A stretch of DNA of 27,843 bases from Chitinophaga pinensis (GCA_943329105.2 CALQCP020000005.1:1-27843); one strand, 5' to 3'; numbered from the stretch's first letter, positions 15,396-23,883 are shown. Numbers and translations are program-made. The notes: a model not told the origin generated them from the sequence alone.

Positions 15396-16496
15396 ATGAA
15401 GATCGCGCACCTCACCTCCGCCCATCCACGGTTCGACATCCGGATATTCCACAAGCAGTGCAGATCCCTTGTCCGCGCAGGACATGAGGTCACGCTGGTG
15501 GTGGCCGATGGCCAGGGCGCCGCATCGGTGGATGGGGTCGGCATCGTCGACGTCGGCGCGCCGTCCGGGCGGGCCGCGAGGATGCTCCATGCGACCCGGC
15601 GCGTGCTGTCGGCCGCCATCGCGCAGGATGCGGACGCTTACCACCTGCATGATCCCGAGCTCCTGCCGATCGGCGTGCTGCTGAAACGCCGGGGCAAGAT
15701 CGTCATCTTCGATTCACACGAGGACTATCCGAAGCAGCTGCGGGGCAAGCATTACCTGAGTCCCATGCTCTGTTCCATGGCGTCCGCATCGGTCGCGGCG
15801 GTGGAGCGGTGGGCCTGCCCACGGTTCGATGCCATCGTCGCGGCAACTCCCTCGATCCGCGAGAAGTTCGACGGCTTCCACCGGCGCGTCGTCGAGGTGA
15901 ACAACTATCCGATGGCCGAGGAACTGCTGCCCGATGCGGCATCCGCGGCGCGCGAGCCCAGGACGGCCTGCTACGTCGGAGCCATCGACGTGTCGCGCGG
16001 GATCCACGAGATGCTTGCCGCGATCGCGCGCACTGCGCCGGGCACGCGACTGCTGCTCGCCGGCCGGTTCGTCCAGCAATCCCTGCGCGCCGAATCGGTG
16101 GCACAGGAAGGCTGGTCGCGGGTCGAGGAGCTCGGGATCGTCGGCCGTGCAGGGGTTCGGAACATGCTCGCGCGCTCCTCCGCCGGGCTGGTGACGCTGC
16201 ACCCGAGGCTCAACTACGTCGACTCGCAGCCGATCAAGATGTTCGAGTACATGGCCGCGGGCGTCCCGGTGGTCTGTTCCTCATTCCCACTCTGGCGCCG
16301 GATCGTCGAGGGATGTGGCTGCGGCATTTGCGTTGACCCAATGAATCCCAACGAGATTGCCTCAGCGATCGATCGGCTCGCTTCTAACCCTGACCAGGTT
16401 GAGGAAATGGGGCGGAGGGGCCGGGCAGCGGTTCGGGACCGATTCAACTGGGCGGTCGAGGAAGCGAAGCTCTTCGAGCTTTACCGCAGCATCTGA
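15396..16496 (+). CDS. GT4 family glycosyltransferase, apparently a recombinant gene
   Basis: The 366-residue GT-B enzyme starts MKIAHLTSAHPRFDIRIFHKQCRSL, followed by YHLHDPELLPIG and IFDSHEDYP, a pattern typical of one envelope GT4 subgroup. SQPIKMFEYMAAGVPVVCS (about residues 271-289) is the donor-binding Lys/Glu segment. The ATG at 15396 fits the family start; the frame is open further upstream but that part is not conserved. The first ~305 codons use very G/C-rich third positions. From about 16320 (residue 308 on) the DNA becomes visibly poorer in G+C (for example CCAATGAATCCCAACGAG) while the reading frame and domain continue. This suggests a crossover inside the gene that joined an imported N-terminal part to a resident C-terminal tail. 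Donor and acceptor unknown. Confidence 0.87.
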   Translation: MKIAHLTSAHPRFDIRIFHKQCRSLVRAGHEVTLVVADGQGAASVDGVGIVDVGAPSGRAARMLHATRRVLSAAIAQDADAYHLHDPELLPIGVLLKRRGKIVIFDSHEDYPKQLRGKHYLSPMLCSMASASVAAVERWACPRFDAIVAATPSIREKFDGFHRRVVEVNNYPMAEELLPDAASAAREPRTACYVGAIDVSRGIHEMLAAIARTAPGTRLLLAGRFVQQSLRAESVAQEGWSRVEELGIVGRAGVRNMLARSSAGLVTLHPRLNYVDSQPIKMFEYMAAGVPVVCSSFPLWRRIVEGCGCGICVDPMNPNEIASAIDRLASNPDQVEEMGRRGRAAVRDRFNWAVEEAKLFELYRSI

Positions 16497-16531
16497 ACCG
16501 AGAGCTGCGCCTCGCACAGTCACAGCGACAT

Positions 16532-17662
16532 TTAGAGACCCTCGTAGGCTGACATCAATCGCGCTTCCTGTTGCTCCCAGCAGTAGGTGGTGCTTGCCCT
16601 TCGGGCGTTTTCGCGCCACTTCGAGGGATCGGTTTGTAGCAGCCGGTCGAGTGCTTCGTCGAAGCCGGCGACGGAATTTTCTTTCGCAACGACTCCGATG
16701 CCCTCCTTCTCAACGAGCCTTCGGACGTCGATGGTGTTGGAAGCGAGCACGGGTATGCCGGCCATCATGTATTCGAAGAGTTTGTTGGGTAGGCAGTATC
16801 GGTATGAAAGGCACGAATCCTCGATGAAGCAGACGCCGTAGTCGGCGGAGGCCGTCCAGCGGAGGAGTTCCTGTGGCGGCACGGCCGGGAGGATCCGGAT
16901 GCGGGGGCACGTAGCAGCGCGTTCACTGACGACCTGAGTAATTGGTCCGTTTCCCATGAAGACGATGACATCCTGATCGGCTTGACGGGCTTGGAAAGAA
17001 TCCATAAGAAGTTCGATGCCTCTTCCCGAGGTGAGTCGACCTTGGTAGAGAAAGATCCGCTGGTCTTCGCGGAGGCCGAGCGTCGTTCGTATGAGATCGC
17101 TTCGAACGACATCTTGGGACGGCGGGCAGTTGAGGACCAAGGTCGGTCGTGGGATGCGGTGTATGGCGTGATAGGCGCGCACGATGCTCGGTGATACACA
17201 AATCACCCGGTTTGCCGCATGAATGCATAGTTGTTCGAGCCTTCTCTTCAGCCACATGCGCAGTGCCGTCTCCCCTGCAGAGTCGTTCATCGCGAATTCA
17301 TGCGAGTCGTAAACGAGTCGTACCTGCCTGAAGGCGATAGCCTTCCACACGTTTCCCATGACGAGGGCTCCGAGGTCATTGCAGTGCAGCACGTTCGCAC
17401 GTGTGACCTTCGGAAGGGCGCGAAGCATGAATTCTGCGAAGGACAGCATTCGTGTCAGCGGGTTGCGTGGAAGAGCCCGGGTGCGGATCCGGATGCGAAG
17501 CACGCGAATTCCTTGAAGTTCCTCTACTTCTGGCAAACCTGGCTCATGCATAGCCACTACCGTGACTGAATGTCCAGCCTTCGCTAGGCTCATGGACGTC
17601 TTCAGGACACGGCTGTCGTTTGTGAATGGATTGAGGACGACGTTGCAGATGCACTTACTCAT
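16532..17662 (-). CDS. GT4 family glycosyltransferase A (shares its donor domain with the gene at 19557)
   Basis: The 376-residue GT-B protein has a distinct N-terminal acceptor domain (LNPFTNDSRVLKTSMSLAKAGH near residues 10-31, then YDSHEFAMND) and a C-terminal donor domain with LYQGRLTSGRGIELL and EDSCLSYRYCLPNKLFEYMMAG. Residues 168-369 are nearly identical to residues 162-363 of the gene at 19557 (12 substitutions counted by eye), while the N-terminal halves show only family-level resemblance. The two enzymes therefore probably use the same nucleotide sugar on different acceptors. The start ATG lies inside the last codons of asnB-2 (8-bp overlap ATGAGTAA), so translation is likely coupled. 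The gene is convergent with the GT4 gene at 15396. Confidence 0.9.
   Translation of the reverse strand: MSKCICNVVLNPFTNDSRVLKTSMSLAKAGHSVTVVAMHEPGLPEVEELQGIRVLRIRIRTRALPRNPLTRMLSFAEFMLRALPKVTRANVLHCNDLGALVMGNVWKAIAFRQVRLVYDSHEFAMNDSAGETALRMWLKRRLEQLCIHAANRVICVSPSIVRAYHAIHRIPRPTLVLNCPPSQDVVRSDLIRTTLGLREDQRIFLYQGRLTSGRGIELLMDSFQARQADQDVIVFMGNGPITQVVSERAATCPRIRILPAVPPQELLRWTASADYGVCFIEDSCLSYRYCLPNKLFEYMMAGIPVLASNTIDVRRLVEKEGIGVVAKENSVAGFDEALDRLLQTDPSKWRENARRASTTYCWEQQEARLMSAYEGL
16556..17160 (-). repeat. 605-bp direct repeat, copy A (glycosyltransferase donor domain)
   Basis: This stretch aligns without gaps to 19605-20209 at a constant offset of 3049 bp. I counted about 40 mismatches by eye, roughly 93% identity. 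Similarity falls sharply at both ends. It lies wholly within the coding region of glycosyltransferase A. Confidence 0.9.
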
Positions 17663-19472
17663 CGCAGGTCACCCCGAAGATCCGTTCCCACGCCGCCACG
17701 TTGAACAGTCGCCAAAGCGTGACTGAATCGCAGTGAGCAACGCGATCGGCATCGAACCAACCGCGCAGAATCCGCGATGCGCCGATCTCACGGAGCATGT
17801 CCGGGCGCCGGATCCGCAGCCACGCCTCCGTCGGTGCCTCGAAGCCAAATTTGTTTGTTCGCCAGGTTACTTCTGGTGGTAGTAACCCATCAAGCACTCG
17901 GCGCAACAGGTATTTCAGGTATCCCTTGCGGAACTTGAGTCCGTCATTGAGCCCGAGCGCCAGCTCAACGAACCGGTAGTCCACGAACGGCAGGCGCGTC
18001 TCGATGCCGTGGCGCATCGAGTTCCTGTCTTCGTAGCGGAGCAGCCGAGGTAGGCAGCGCACTTCGATCTCGCGTGTTTGGAACGCTTTAAACTCGAGGG
18101 GCGCATACAGGCGATTGCGCATTTCCTCGTCAAGTTCGTGCCGTATCGGGCGCAATCGTCGGCGTAGTGCCGTTTCAACGCCGCGTAGCGGGCGTGGTGT
18201 AAGCAGCAACACACTGTTAGCAACGATCCGCCACTTGGGAATCTTGAAGTTGTGCGCCGCCTTTAGGTCGGAGACGAACTTCGCCAGCCTTCCCTTGCGG
18301 AGCAGCATGGCGAAGTACGGGCTGAAGTATGACTCGTACCCAAAGAGCGCCTCATCGCCGCCCTGGCCATCAAGTATGACGGTGCAACCGATCCGCCGTG
18401 CCTCGCGCATCACGCAGTACTGCATGAAGATCGATGGGCCACCAAACGGCTCCTCTTGCGTGTAGACGACTTCGTCCACCAGTGCTGTCATCTCATCCAA
18501 GTGTGGTTCGACCATGATGAGATCAATGTCGCAGTGCGCGGCAACCTTCTTCGCAAATTCGCTTTCATCCGTCTTGCGCTCTACTGATCGCGCGTGGATC
18601 GCCGTGAAACGTGAACCGGATCGTTCCCGGTAGAGCGGGGCTGCGATCGCGGCGATTCCTGAGCTGTCGAGACCTCCGCTGAGGCACGTGCCGACTCGGA
18701 CATCGGCCCGGAGCCGGAGGCTCACGGAGCTGGTCAAAGCTGTTTGAAGCGCGGAGACCGCAGATTCCTCAGTTGCGGAATCGAGCCTCTCATCCAGTGT
18801 GATGCGATAGTGGCGGTGCAGCGAAGTTTGACCGCTCGCTAGATCAACTGTTATGTTGTGCCCTGCGGGCAGTTTCATGATGTCGCGAAAAAACGTCTCC
18901 GGGCGATGTTCCTCTAGGCCTCGCGAGAGGTACTCACCTAACACCGTCCAATTTGGTCGCCGCAGCGGCAGCATTGGTAGCAGTTGCTTGATCTCAGAAG
19001 AGAACGCGAATTGATTGTCCGTGCGGAGGTAGTGAAACGGCTTCACCCCGAAGCGGTCCCTGCTGCAGAACAGCGTTCCCGCCCGTCGATCATGGATGGC
19101 GAACGCCCACATTCCGTTAAAGCGTCGTACGCAATCGGGCCCCCATTCCGCGTAGGCCGCCAAAATCACTTCTGTGTCCGACTGCGAGCGGAACTTGCGG
19201 TCGAGCGATTGGAGTTCCTCGCGAATCTCCAGGTAGTTGTAGATCTCACCGTTGTAGGTAATTGCGAACTGCCCACCCAGTTCCATCGGCTGGTGGCCGT
19301 CTGCGCTCAGGTCCAGGATGGCGAGCCTGCGGTGTGCGAGACCCACCGCGCCAATCCGGTAGATGCCGGCGTCGTCTGGCCCTCGGTGGGCCGCAAGGTC
19401 GTTACCCGCCCGCAGCTCGCCTTCCGAAGGCGAGCTGCCGTCGAACCGGACGATTCCGAAGATCCCGCACAT
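17655..19472 (-). CDS. asnB: Asparagine synthetase (glutamine-hydrolysing), class B, copy 2
   Basis: The 605-residue protein starts MCGIFGIVRF with Cys2 as glutaminase nucleophile, followed by AAHRGPDDAG, RRLAILDLS, YNGEIYNY and CSRDRFGVKP. The synthetase domain has the pyrophosphatase loop SGGLDSSG at residues 265-272 and ILDGQGGDEALFGYE. Length is standard for AsnB. It sits between two glycosyltransferase genes that share a 605-bp repeat, which ties it functionally to them: amidating the carboxylate of a uronic acid in the repeat unit is a reasonable inference, though ordinary asparagine synthesis cannot be excluded. The start is supported by a Shine-Dalgarno AGGAG (19482-19486 on the minus strand) 9 nt upstream, unlike the leaderless-looking backbone genes. 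The stop overlaps the next gene by 8 bp. Confidence 0.93.
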   Translation of the reverse strand: MCGIFGIVRFDGSSPSEGELRAGNDLAAHRGPDDAGIYRIGAVGLAHRRLAILDLSADGHQPMELGGQFAITYNGEIYNYLEIREELQSLDRKFRSQSDTEVILAAYAEWGPDCVRRFNGMWAFAIHDRRAGTLFCSRDRFGVKPFHYLRTDNQFAFSSEIKQLLPMLPLRRPNWTVLGEYLSRGLEEHRPETFFRDIMKLPAGHNITVDLASGQTSLHRHYRITLDERLDSATEESAVSALQTALTSSVSLRLRADVRVGTCLSGGLDSSGIAAIAAPLYRERSGSRFTAIHARSVERKTDESEFAKKVAAHCDIDLIMVEPHLDEMTALVDEVVYTQEEPFGGPSIFMQYCVMREARRIGCTVILDGQGGDEALFGYESYFSPYFAMLLRKGRLAKFVSDLKAAHNFKIPKWRIVANSVLLLTPRPLRGVETALRRRLRPIRHELDEEMRNRLYAPLEFKAFQTREIEVRCLPRLLRYEDRNSMRHGIETRLPFVDYRFVELALGLNDGLKFRKGYLKYLLRRVLDGLLPPEVTWRTNKFGFEAPTEAWLRIRRPDMLREIGASRILRGWFDADRVAHCDSVTLWRLFNVAAWERIFGVTCDE

Positions 19473-19556
19473 GTCGCTCGGCTCCTAGTGAACGGTCGGG
19501 TCCAGCGCTCCGCGTGCCGGGTTCGCAAGTCTAGCGTTTGCCCTCGTTTGACTCCG

Positions 19557-20693
19557 TCAGGGTTCGGCCGCAAGAGAGCCTGTGACTCGGTCGAGCAACT
19601 CTCCCAATCGCGCTTCCTGTTGTTCCCAGCAAAAGGTGGCGCTTGCCCTTCGGGCGTTTTCGCGCCACTTCGAGGGGTCGGTTTGTAGCAGCCGGTCGAG
19701 TGCTTCGTCGAAGCCGGCGATGGAATTTTCCTTTGCGACGACTCCGACACCCTCTTTCTCGACAAGCCTTTTGACGTCGATGGTGTTGGAAGCGAGCACG
19801 GGTATGCCTGCCATCATGTATTCAAAGAGTTTGTTGGGCAGGCAGTATCGGTAGGAAAGGCACGAATCCTCGATGAAGCAGACGCCGTAGTCGGCGGAGG
19901 CCGTCCAGAGGAGGAGTTCCTGTGGCGGCACGGCCGGGAGGATGCGGATGCGGGGGCACGCAGCGGCGCGATCACTGATGACCTGAGTGCTCGGTCCGTT
20001 TCCCATGAAGACGATGACATCGTGGTCGGCTTGTCGGGCTTGGAAGGAATCCATCAGTAGTTCGATGCCTCTTCCCGAGGTAAGTCGACCTTGGTAGAGA
20101 AAGATCCGCTGGTCTTTGCGGAGCCCGAGCGTTGTTCGTATGAGATCGCTTCGAACGACATCTTGGGATGGCGGGCAGTTGAGGACCAAGGTCGGTCGTG
20201 GGATGCGGTACATGCGCCTGTACTCGTTTGCGATCGAATCTGACACACAGATCACCCCGGAGGCCCGTCCAATGCACATCCTCTCCATCAGGTATTTACC
20301 GAAGATGTGTACTCGCCCCTCCCCAGGTCGGTCGTTGATGGCGAACTCGTGCGAGTCGTAAATGATTCTTACGCACGGTCCCCTTATGGCTCTTAGCAGG
20401 CAGCCCACCTGCAGCGCGCCGAGGTCGTTGCAGTAGCAAACGCATGCTTCGTTCGCGCACACCAACCGCAGGGCTTCTGCAAGGAAACGGATCCGTAGCA
20501 ACAAGGCCGATACCCCTGGCAACAGCCTGCGGCTGGCCTGGAAATTGACGGCTATCGCATCTGGTACCTGCTCGGATTTGCCGAGGCAGAGGATGTCCGC
20601 GGGGCCGCGCGAACGAAGGAACCGGAGGGATTTCAGCACGCGCGTGTCATGATCAAGCGGGCCGAGCAGTAACACGATGGTGCGCATGTTCAC
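19557..20693 (-). CDS. GT4 family glycosyltransferase B (shares its donor domain with the gene at 16532)
   Basis: The 378-residue GT-B protein has an N-terminal domain opening VLLLGPLDHDTRVLKSLRFL with YDSHEFAINDRPGEG later. From residue 162 to 363 its C-terminal domain is nearly identical to that of glycosyltransferase A (LYQGRLTSGRGIELL, LPNKLFEYMMAG). The first 160 residues differ strongly apart from family motifs, so only the donor-binding half has been homogenised or copied. The start is GTG at 20693, supported by GGAGG (20700-20704, minus strand) 6 nt upstream; an ATG at 20687 is the alternative, with poorer spacing. It is followed by asnB-2 on the same strand after 84 bp, and preceded by wzx with a 121-bp gap. 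Confidence 0.9.
   Translation of the reverse strand: MNMRTIVLLLGPLDHDTRVLKSLRFLRSRGPADILCLGKSEQVPDAIAVNFQASRRLLPGVSALLLRIRFLAEALRLVCANEACVCYCNDLGALQVGCLLRAIRGPCVRIIYDSHEFAINDRPGEGRVHIFGKYLMERMCIGRASGVICVSDSIANEYRRMYRIPRPTLVLNCPPSQDVVRSDLIRTTLGLRKDQRIFLYQGRLTSGRGIELLMDSFQARQADHDVIVFMGNGPSTQVISDRAAACPRIRILPAVPPQELLLWTASADYGVCFIEDSCLSYRYCLPNKLFEYMMAGIPVLASNTIDVKRLVEKEGVGVVAKENSIAGFDEALDRLLQTDPSKWRENARRASATFCWEQQEARLGELLDRVTGSLAAEP
19605..20209 (-). repeat. 605-bp direct repeat, copy B (glycosyltransferase donor domain)
   Basis: Partner of 16556-17160, same orientation, no indels, about 93% identical by eye. Together the copies flank asnB-2, so recombination between them would delete about 3.05 kb and leave a hybrid glycosyltransferase with the acceptor domain of B. 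Confidence 0.9.
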
Positions 20694-20699
20694 ACCCTG

Positions 20700-20704
20700 C
20701 CTCC
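20700..20704 (-). promoter_or_regulatory. Ribosome binding site GGAGG deciding a GTG start
   Basis: GGAGG on the minus strand stands 6 nt before GTG at 20693 and 12 nt before ATG at 20687, favouring the GTG start of glycosyltransferase B. Confidence 0.55.
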
Positions 20705-20814
20705 AAGGATCATTGCCCCGGTTCGCGCACGCGGCTTAGTCATGCATTCGGTGTGAAGCCCGCGCAGAGTGAGTGGGCGTGGGGTGGCGAGCCCTAGTGC
20801 GGGGAACATATCCA

Positions 20815-22089
20815 TCACGCTTTGCCTCGATTCGCTCCGAGTTGCCGGTAGAACCATGCATTCAGACCGATGATCTGTAGGCTGTCGATGGCCACAAAGG
20901 CGCGGATCATCCACAGGTAGTCCGCGTCGACCAGGATGCATGCGAGGATTGCCCCGAGCTTCGCGACGAGCGCCACTACCGCCACCGCTAGCGACACGTG
21001 TTGCTTGCGGAGGACGATGGCAATGGAGCTAGTCGGGCCAAACGTTAGGACGACCGCTAGGTACGGGGCCATCGTCTCCACGATGCGTCCGCACTCGGAC
21101 CACTTGGGGCCGAGCACGAGCGTTACTGCCTGCTCCGCATACAGCCACGTCATGACCGCGAGCGGCAGGGCGACCATGCCAAGTTTCGACCAAATGAAGC
21201 GCAGCGGAACCCGGAGGTCGCCCTCTACGGCATGCTTGGCGGCCATCCGCTGGAACATCACCTGCCCGAGCGCCTGCGTGACGAAGGCAACCGGAAGCAG
21301 CGTCAGTCGCTGCGCGAGCATGAGATGACCCGCGGTCTCGAGCGTGAACAGCCGCGCCACTGCGAGAGAGGGCAGGATTACTTGTGCTTGCGCGAGCATT
21401 GATTCCGGAACCGAGTGCAACGGCATGTCCCGGTAGCGCCGTAGCAACGCGGGAATGCCTCGCCATCTTGGACGGGAAAACCGTAGTGCTTCATCACGTG
21501 CGATGGCGGCTCCATACGCCGTGACGGCCACGGCCTGTCCGCCTATCGAGCCGCCGATCAGCCCTCCCGCGAAGTGGTAGGTGCCACCTGCCAGTTGCGC
21601 CATCGCAGAGGCGGCTGACTGACCGATGCGCATTGCAGATACCGTGGCGAAGCGCTGTTGGCGCGTCGTCCAGATTGTCATCGCTTGTATCACTGCCGCT
21701 GCCGCGATCGAAAGCGGCAGCAGGAGAATCCATCCCGCAAGCGCGGGTGCACCCAGGGCGTCGAGCAGGGCTATCTGAAACGGCGCGACCATCACCAGAA
21801 CGCCGACAGCGGTTGCGCAGCCGAGCAGAATGCTCGCCACGGCGAGGTCACTAGCGTCCGCTCGTTCCGCGGGCAGCATGATGGCCTGGTCAAAGCGTGC
21901 ACTCGCCACCACGCTGACAAAGGCCGTTAGAGAAATGAATATCCCCAGGGCACCGAACTGTTCCGGCTCATAGACCTGTGATAGCCCTAGGTTCGCGGCC
22001 ATGGCGATGACCTGCGAGCTCGCAGAGCCTATGAACAGAACCGCGGCGTTCCGAGCGATCGGTGAGTTTGAGTACTTGCGCCAGTTCAT
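20815..22089 (-). CDS. wzx: Oligosaccharide flippase, Wzx-like (MOP superfamily)
   Basis: The protein is 424 residues with about twelve evenly spread hydrophobic segments. It opens MNWRKYSNSPIARNAAVLFIGSASSQVI, with AANLGLSQVYEPEQFGALGIF following; the L-x-R-x-Y-x-P-x-x-(Y/F)G-x-(L/Y/F) pattern at the end of the first helix pair is typical of RfbX/Wzx flippases. It should move the undecaprenyl-linked repeat unit to the periplasm. The frame is open 60 codons further upstream, but that part is hydrophilic and not family-like, and the ATG at 22089 gives the normal length and topology; no clear Shine-Dalgarno sequence was seen. It is the first gene of the minus-strand operon wzx / GT4-B / asnB-2 / GT4-A and is divergent from the polymerase gene at 22254. 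Confidence 0.85.
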   Translation of the reverse strand: MNWRKYSNSPIARNAAVLFIGSASSQVIAMAANLGLSQVYEPEQFGALGIFISLTAFVSVVASARFDQAIMLPAERADASDLAVASILLGCATAVGVLVMVAPFQIALLDALGAPALAGWILLLPLSIAAAAVIQAMTIWTTRQQRFATVSAMRIGQSAASAMAQLAGGTYHFAGGLIGGSIGGQAVAVTAYGAAIARDEALRFSRPRWRGIPALLRRYRDMPLHSVPESMLAQAQVILPSLAVARLFTLETAGHLMLAQRLTLLPVAFVTQALGQVMFQRMAAKHAVEGDLRVPLRFIWSKLGMVALPLAVMTWLYAEQAVTLVLGPKWSECGRIVETMAPYLAVVLTFGPTSSIAIVLRKQHVSLAVAVVALVAKLGAILACILVDADYLWMIRAFVAIDSLQIIGLNAWFYRQLGANRGKA

Positions 22090-22253
22090 CCGACCAGGCC
22101 GCGCCTTTGCGTGCAGGAAACGTCTGTCGGCGTCACGATGTTCTAATAGTACCTGCCACGATAAGCGTTGGCGTTGCGGTAAAATTGAGTCCCCGGCTGA
22201 TGTCGCCTGTAACTGTTCGCGGTAGGCTATAGGGTCGGCGCGACAGAACTTGC

Positions 22254-23702
22254 ATGTTCTCGCGTGCAAGCACGATCGTAATGACGGGACCTACCCCTCC
22301 ACGCACCACATCTGCCGTCGCTGGCCTGTGGTCATGGCTCGGATTGGTGCTGCTCTGTGGGTTCCTGCTGACTAAGGTGGATTTCAATACGGAGGGAACC
22401 GGGTGGGTCTTGCTTCCGCTCATTGCTGTCTGTGTCGTCGTCACAATTGCCAAGCGGTTGGGGAATGGCGAGCACATAGGTGCGTCGAGGACCTTCATCG
22501 CGACTTTGCTGTTCACCTGCTATTTCATTTTTCGTCTACTGAGTGATTCAGACGAGGGCTCCGATCTCACTGGATTCACGATCGGCTATTCGAACGGCGT
22601 GGTCATCGCGCTGTTCCTTGGGATGGGGTGTCGCATACTCGTCGATGGAGCGGTCGTAGCAGGCCGGTCGTCGTTTCGCTGGATGTGTTGCATGTGCTTC
22701 CTTGCGATTGAATTGCAACAGCTCGCGGCGATCGCAAGTGGTGCTGTAGAACAGGGACTCGCAGATAGGCAACTGTTTGTCGTCACGAACGACTCCTATC
22801 AGAAAAGTGGATTTTTGCTCTCCGTGATGGCGGTCGTTGTCGCCGTTGTGGTCGTCCAGACGCGCCCCGACGCGCAGAACCTCGTTGGTCGCCTGCAGCG
22901 GCTCGTCCATGCTTCACTGGCCGCGTTGTATTTCAGCAGTTCCGCCATCCTCGCGCAGTTCCTGGGAAGCAATGCCGGTCCTGCATTCATCGGTCCGCTT
23001 GGTGTGGTGTGCATCGGCTGCCTGCTCGTGAACGTTGGCGCCCCGGTGGCACTTACTTCGCATCGAGATACCGAGAGTGCGAGGCGAATCCGATTCCGAT
23101 CCGTGATAGGACACGCGATCGCCTGGTCGGCCGCAATTTTGGCAGGACTCGGCACGCTCTTTGCTGTGGCCGTCTTGTTCGCCTGGATCGATATTGGCAG
23201 ATTGCGAATATTTGAGTTCGGTGAGCGGGCGCTCCTCGGTTCCTCCGTTACGTCCCGCTGGGACCTCCTTATCGACAACTACTGGATACACCAGTGTCAC
23301 AGCCCGATTTTTGGCCACATGTACGTCGATCGCCTCACGACCGGTGCAGGAACGTACGTGCACAGCCTGCTCTCACTGTTACCTCACCTTGGCGTTGTCG
23401 GCGCTCTTCTCTTCGCCTTCCTCTGCGTGCAGGCGACAAAGCAGTTGCGGGCAGTTTGGCGTTGTGGGAAGAATGATGCGACGGTCGCGCGCTTTCTGGT
23501 GCTCGCCGCGCTCGTACTAACATGGGCGGTTCTGTTCACGGCGATCGGCAATTTCTTCACTGCCGTGCAGATGTGGTTTAGTTTTGGATTGCTAGTACCG
23601 CCCGTGGAGATGCGGATGGCTCCATCTCGTTTGTGGGGGCGTCCGAACCGCGCTACAACAGCATTGCACACGACCAGATTTCTTGATTTCCGCCGTTTGT
23701 AA
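22254..23702 (+). CDS. Wzy-like O-antigen polymerase (candidate)
   Basis: The 482-residue integral membrane protein has about eleven hydrophobic segments. A large polar loop carries SSVTSRWDLLIDNYWIH, then GHMYVDRLTTGAGTYVHSLLSLLPHLGVVGALLFAFL (split here by family logic into the acidic/Arg loop and the H-S-x-x-L-x(4)-H-x-G-x-x-G element). This arrangement, with an R-W-x-L-x(n)-N segment followed by a His-rich loop element and a helix, is seen in Wzy proteins, whose sequences are otherwise poorly conserved. The start could be 22254 or ATG at 22281; no Shine-Dalgarno sequence precedes either, and CTATAG around 22228-22233 could be a -10 box. It is transcribed away from wzx and lies in the same mid-G+C block. 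With the ligase/polymerase-like gene at 1422 the locus holds two proteins of this kind. Confidence 0.68.
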   Translation: MFSRASTIVMTGPTPPRTTSAVAGLWSWLGLVLLCGFLLTKVDFNTEGTGWVLLPLIAVCVVVTIAKRLGNGEHIGASRTFIATLLFTCYFIFRLLSDSDEGSDLTGFTIGYSNGVVIALFLGMGCRILVDGAVVAGRSSFRWMCCMCFLAIELQQLAAIASGAVEQGLADRQLFVVTNDSYQKSGFLLSVMAVVVAVVVVQTRPDAQNLVGRLQRLVHASLAALYFSSSAILAQFLGSNAGPAFIGPLGVVCIGCLLVNVGAPVALTSHRDTESARRIRFRSVIGHAIAWSAAILAGLGTLFAVAVLFAWIDIGRLRIFEFGERALLGSSVTSRWDLLIDNYWIHQCHSPIFGHMYVDRLTTGAGTYVHSLLSLLPHLGVVGALLFAFLCVQATKQLRAVWRCGKNDATVARFLVLAALVLTWAVLFTAIGNFFTAVQMWFSFGLLVPPVEMRMAPSRLWGRPNRATTALHTTRFLDFRRL

Positions 23703-23870
23703 ACTCGTTGGCAGCGGAACCACCTCGCAGCCCAATGATCGGTAATGCACTGACGCTCGCGAAGATCGGTTTGTCCTCAGCGCGGCCTCGAGACGCGGTG
23801 GACCAAGGCTTGCCTAGGTAACCAGATTTGGAAGTGCTGCATCGTCCCGGAAGTAACGGGGATTTAGCGG

Positions 23871-23876
23871 TACTCT
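23871..23876 (+). promoter_or_regulatory. -10-like TACTCT before wlbA
   Basis: TACTCT lies 7 nt before the ATG at 23884. The spacing is the same as at 7730 and close to that at 10682 and 25550. It supports ATG 23884 rather than the in-frame TTG at 23878 as the start. The hexamer itself is a weak TATAAT match. The 180-bp gap upstream holds nothing else I can assign. Confidence 0.3.
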
Positions 23877-23883
23877 GTTGTTC

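Noticed and set aside
16556..20209. Direct repeats around asnB-2 as a composite mobile element
   Set aside because: The repeats are coding halves of glycosyltransferases without terminal inverted repeats, transposase or target duplications.
20690..20941. 83-codon minus-strand frame spanning the wzx-GT4 gap
   Set aside because: Its first part overlaps the end of wzx in another frame; the only new DNA is 121 bp with no domain or secretion signal.
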